A stretch of 64,000 bases of DNA from Hydrogenobacter sp. T-8 (GTDB lineage Bacteria > Aquificota > Aquificia > Aquificales > Aquificaceae). The translations under genes and the position numbers were made by a program. The stretch spans positions 620,001 through 684,000 of the forward strand of contig NZ_CP048795.1 in assembly GCF_011006175.1 (NCBI RefSeq), in the 5' to 3' direction. The notes under the pieces were generated by a model. It worked only from the letters and a program-made list of their open reading frames with translations, made no database searches and was not told the DNA's origin. Below are positions 62,893-64,000 of the stretch, in pieces. Position 1 is the stretch's first letter. Every line of letters starts with the position of its first letter.

Positions 62893-64000
62893 AGAAGCAT
62901 CACTGGGCTCTGATATCTCTTTCTGTTAACCTGCTTCAAGCACTTCTTAAGTTCATAGCGGGGATTTTGACAGGAAGCCTATCTATGGTGGGTGAAGCGG
63001 TTCATTCTCTTTCCGACTCCTTTGCCTCTGTGGTAGCCTTTATTACCATAAAGCTCTCCGACAAGAAAACTAAGAGGTTTCCATATGGTCTATACAAGCT
63101 GGAAAACATAGGCTCTATAGTGATAGCCTTCTTCCTGCTTTTGACCGCCTATGAGATGATAAGGAGGGCTATAAGCAAGGAGGTGGTAGTAAAGGAAGAG
63201 TATCTTGGCTTGGGTCTTGGTGTGGTGGTCTTTTCTCTCCTTAGCTCTCTGACCCTTTCCTTTCTTGAAAGAAGGGCAGGCAAAAGGCTCAACTCTCCTA
63301 CCCTTATAGCGGACTCTTACCACACTCTTACCGATGCCTTTGGCTCTTCTTTGGTGCTTATGAGCCTTTTGGGAGTTTACATGGGCTATCAGCTTGACAG
63401 ATACTTTGCCTTTGGTGTTGCCTTACTTATAAGCTATACCGCTTTTAGCATACTTTGGAAAGAGGTATCGGTGCTATTGGATGTGTCTGCGGATGAAAAG
63501 ACCCTTGATAGAATAAGGCAGGTGCTTCTCTCTTTCCCAGAGGTCAAGGAGATAAAGGGTCTTTTTGTGAGAAGTTCTGGTGGAAAGCTCTTTGCGGATT
63601 TGGTGATTGCATTGGAGGGTAGAGACTTTATAAGAATGCACCAACTTGTTGACCAAATAGAGGAGAAGCTAAAGGAAGAGATAAGGGAGCTTGATATGGT
63701 CTTTATACACTATGAACCTGTGGATGGTGAAGACCTAAGGGTAGGGGTGCTTGTGGATGAAAGAGGAAATATAAGCCAAAAGTTTGAAAGAGCTAAGGAA
63801 CTTCTTATCTTTGGTGACTCTCCAGAGAGGATAAAAGAGTTGCCAAAAGATGAAGTAGATATATCTGAGCTCGTATGCAATAAAGGTTTGCTTGTGGTCA
63901 TCTGCGGACATCATCCAGAATCCTCAAAGGCGAAGGGAATTTTAAGTCAGAGGGGCGTATTTGTTTGGGAAACAGAGGAGAAAAACCCTTACAAGGCTCT
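62889..64000 (+). CDS. Cation diffusion facilitator fused to a NifX/NifB-like domain, 3' end cut
   Basis: The frame from the ATG at 62889 stays open to the window edge (at least 370 residues). The first ~200 residues are a CDF transporter: membrane segments, 'GEAVHSLSDSFASVVAF' in TM2 and 'IADSYHTLTDAFGSSLVL' in TM5 with the HxxxD metal sites, then a cytoplasmic ferredoxin-like domain. From about residue 278 ('RVGVLVDERGNISQKFERAK', 'ELLIFGDSPERIKEL') it continues into a domain like NifX/NafY/NifB C-terminal iron-molybdenum-cofactor binders. CDF proteins export Zn2+, Fe2+ or Mn2+ by proton antiport. The extra domain may sense or carry a metal cluster. Confidence 0.85.
   Translation, partial: MKKHHWALISLSVNLLQALLKFIAGILTGSLSMVGEAVHSLSDSFASVVAFITIKLSDKKTKRFPYGLYKLENIGSIVIAFFLLLTAYEMIRRAISKEVVVKEEYLGLGLGVVVFSLLSSLTLSFLERRAGKRLNSPTLIADSYHTLTDAFGSSLVLMSLLGVYMGYQLDRYFAFGVALLISYTAFSILWKEVSVLLDVSADEKTLDRIRQVLLSFPEVKEIKGLFVRSSGGKLFADLVIALEGRDFIRMHQLVDQIEEKLKEEIRELDMVFIHYEPVDGEDLRVGVLVDERGNISQKFERAKELLIFGDSPERIKELPKDEVDISELVCNKGLLVVICGHHPESSKAKGILSQRGVFVWETEEKNPYKA

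Overview
The window looks like a chromosome segment from a thermophilic, flagellated member of the Aquificota, most like the Aquificaceae (Hydrogenobacter/Thermocrinis/Aquifex relatives). This is inferred from several things: Lys/Glu-rich proteins using mostly AGA/AGG Arg and ATA Ile codons; a NusG with the extra inserted domain known from Aquifex; enlarged RpoB and RpoC; two nearly identical tuf genes; and extreme compaction. I ran no database search, so the genus is not fixed. Both ends cut genes: a peroxiredoxin at the left and a cation-efflux protein at the right.

Layout. 1-2159: end of a peroxiredoxin gene, a thioredoxin-reductase-like flavoprotein and a polyprenyl diphosphate synthase. 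2156-6116 (minus strand): flagellar filament operon fliC-flaG-fliD-fliS-fliT-like, with a sigma-28 type promoter. 6256-19190 (plus) and 19156-20881 (minus): a flagellin glycosylation island. It starts with a Maf-type (DUF115) glycosyltransferase. It then has every step of CMP-pseudaminic acid synthesis (PseI, PseB, PseC, an SpsF-type cytidylyltransferase, PseH, PseG). It also has extra sugar-tailoring genes: an aldo/keto reductase, a methyltransferase, a class III aminotransferase fused to the cytidylyltransferase, two formyltransferases (one fused to PseH), a frameshifted PIG-L deacetylase and a beta-propeller glycosidase-like protein. 20900-35489: mixed housekeeping genes (uvrB, a MoaD-like protein, a degenerate EAL protein, ffh, leuB, midA-like, HIT, tmk, alr, a membrane Ser protease, hom, rpe). 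35467-61888 (minus): one very long translation/transcription array read from right to left: tRNA-Val, tRNA-Thr, tRNA-Tyr, tRNA-Gly, tRNA-Thr, tuf, rpmG, tRNA-Trp, secE, nusG, orf, rplK, rplA, orf, rplJ, rplL, rpoB, rpoC, rpsL, rpsG, fusA, tuf, the S10 operon as far as rpsQ, then lptD. 61939-64000: a YhcC-type radical SAM protein and a cation diffusion facilitator fused to a NifX/NifB-like domain.

How the parts work together. The Maf gene diverges from flagellin and leads the sugar genes, so the island very likely makes and attaches a nonulosonic acid to FliC. The formyltransferase fused to PseH, with a second formyltransferase and a deacetylase nearby, suggests an N-formyl (or otherwise re-acylated) pseudaminic acid. 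This is the best candidate here for an undescribed pathway variant.

Architecture. All six convergent gene pairs overlap at their 3' ends (4-35 bp). Many first-in-unit genes have a TATAAT-like hexamer only 6-10 bp before the start codon, which predicts leaderless or nearly leaderless mRNAs. At three divergent pairs the two -10 boxes overlap. Inside operons, ATGA overlaps and Shine-Dalgarno sites are used instead.
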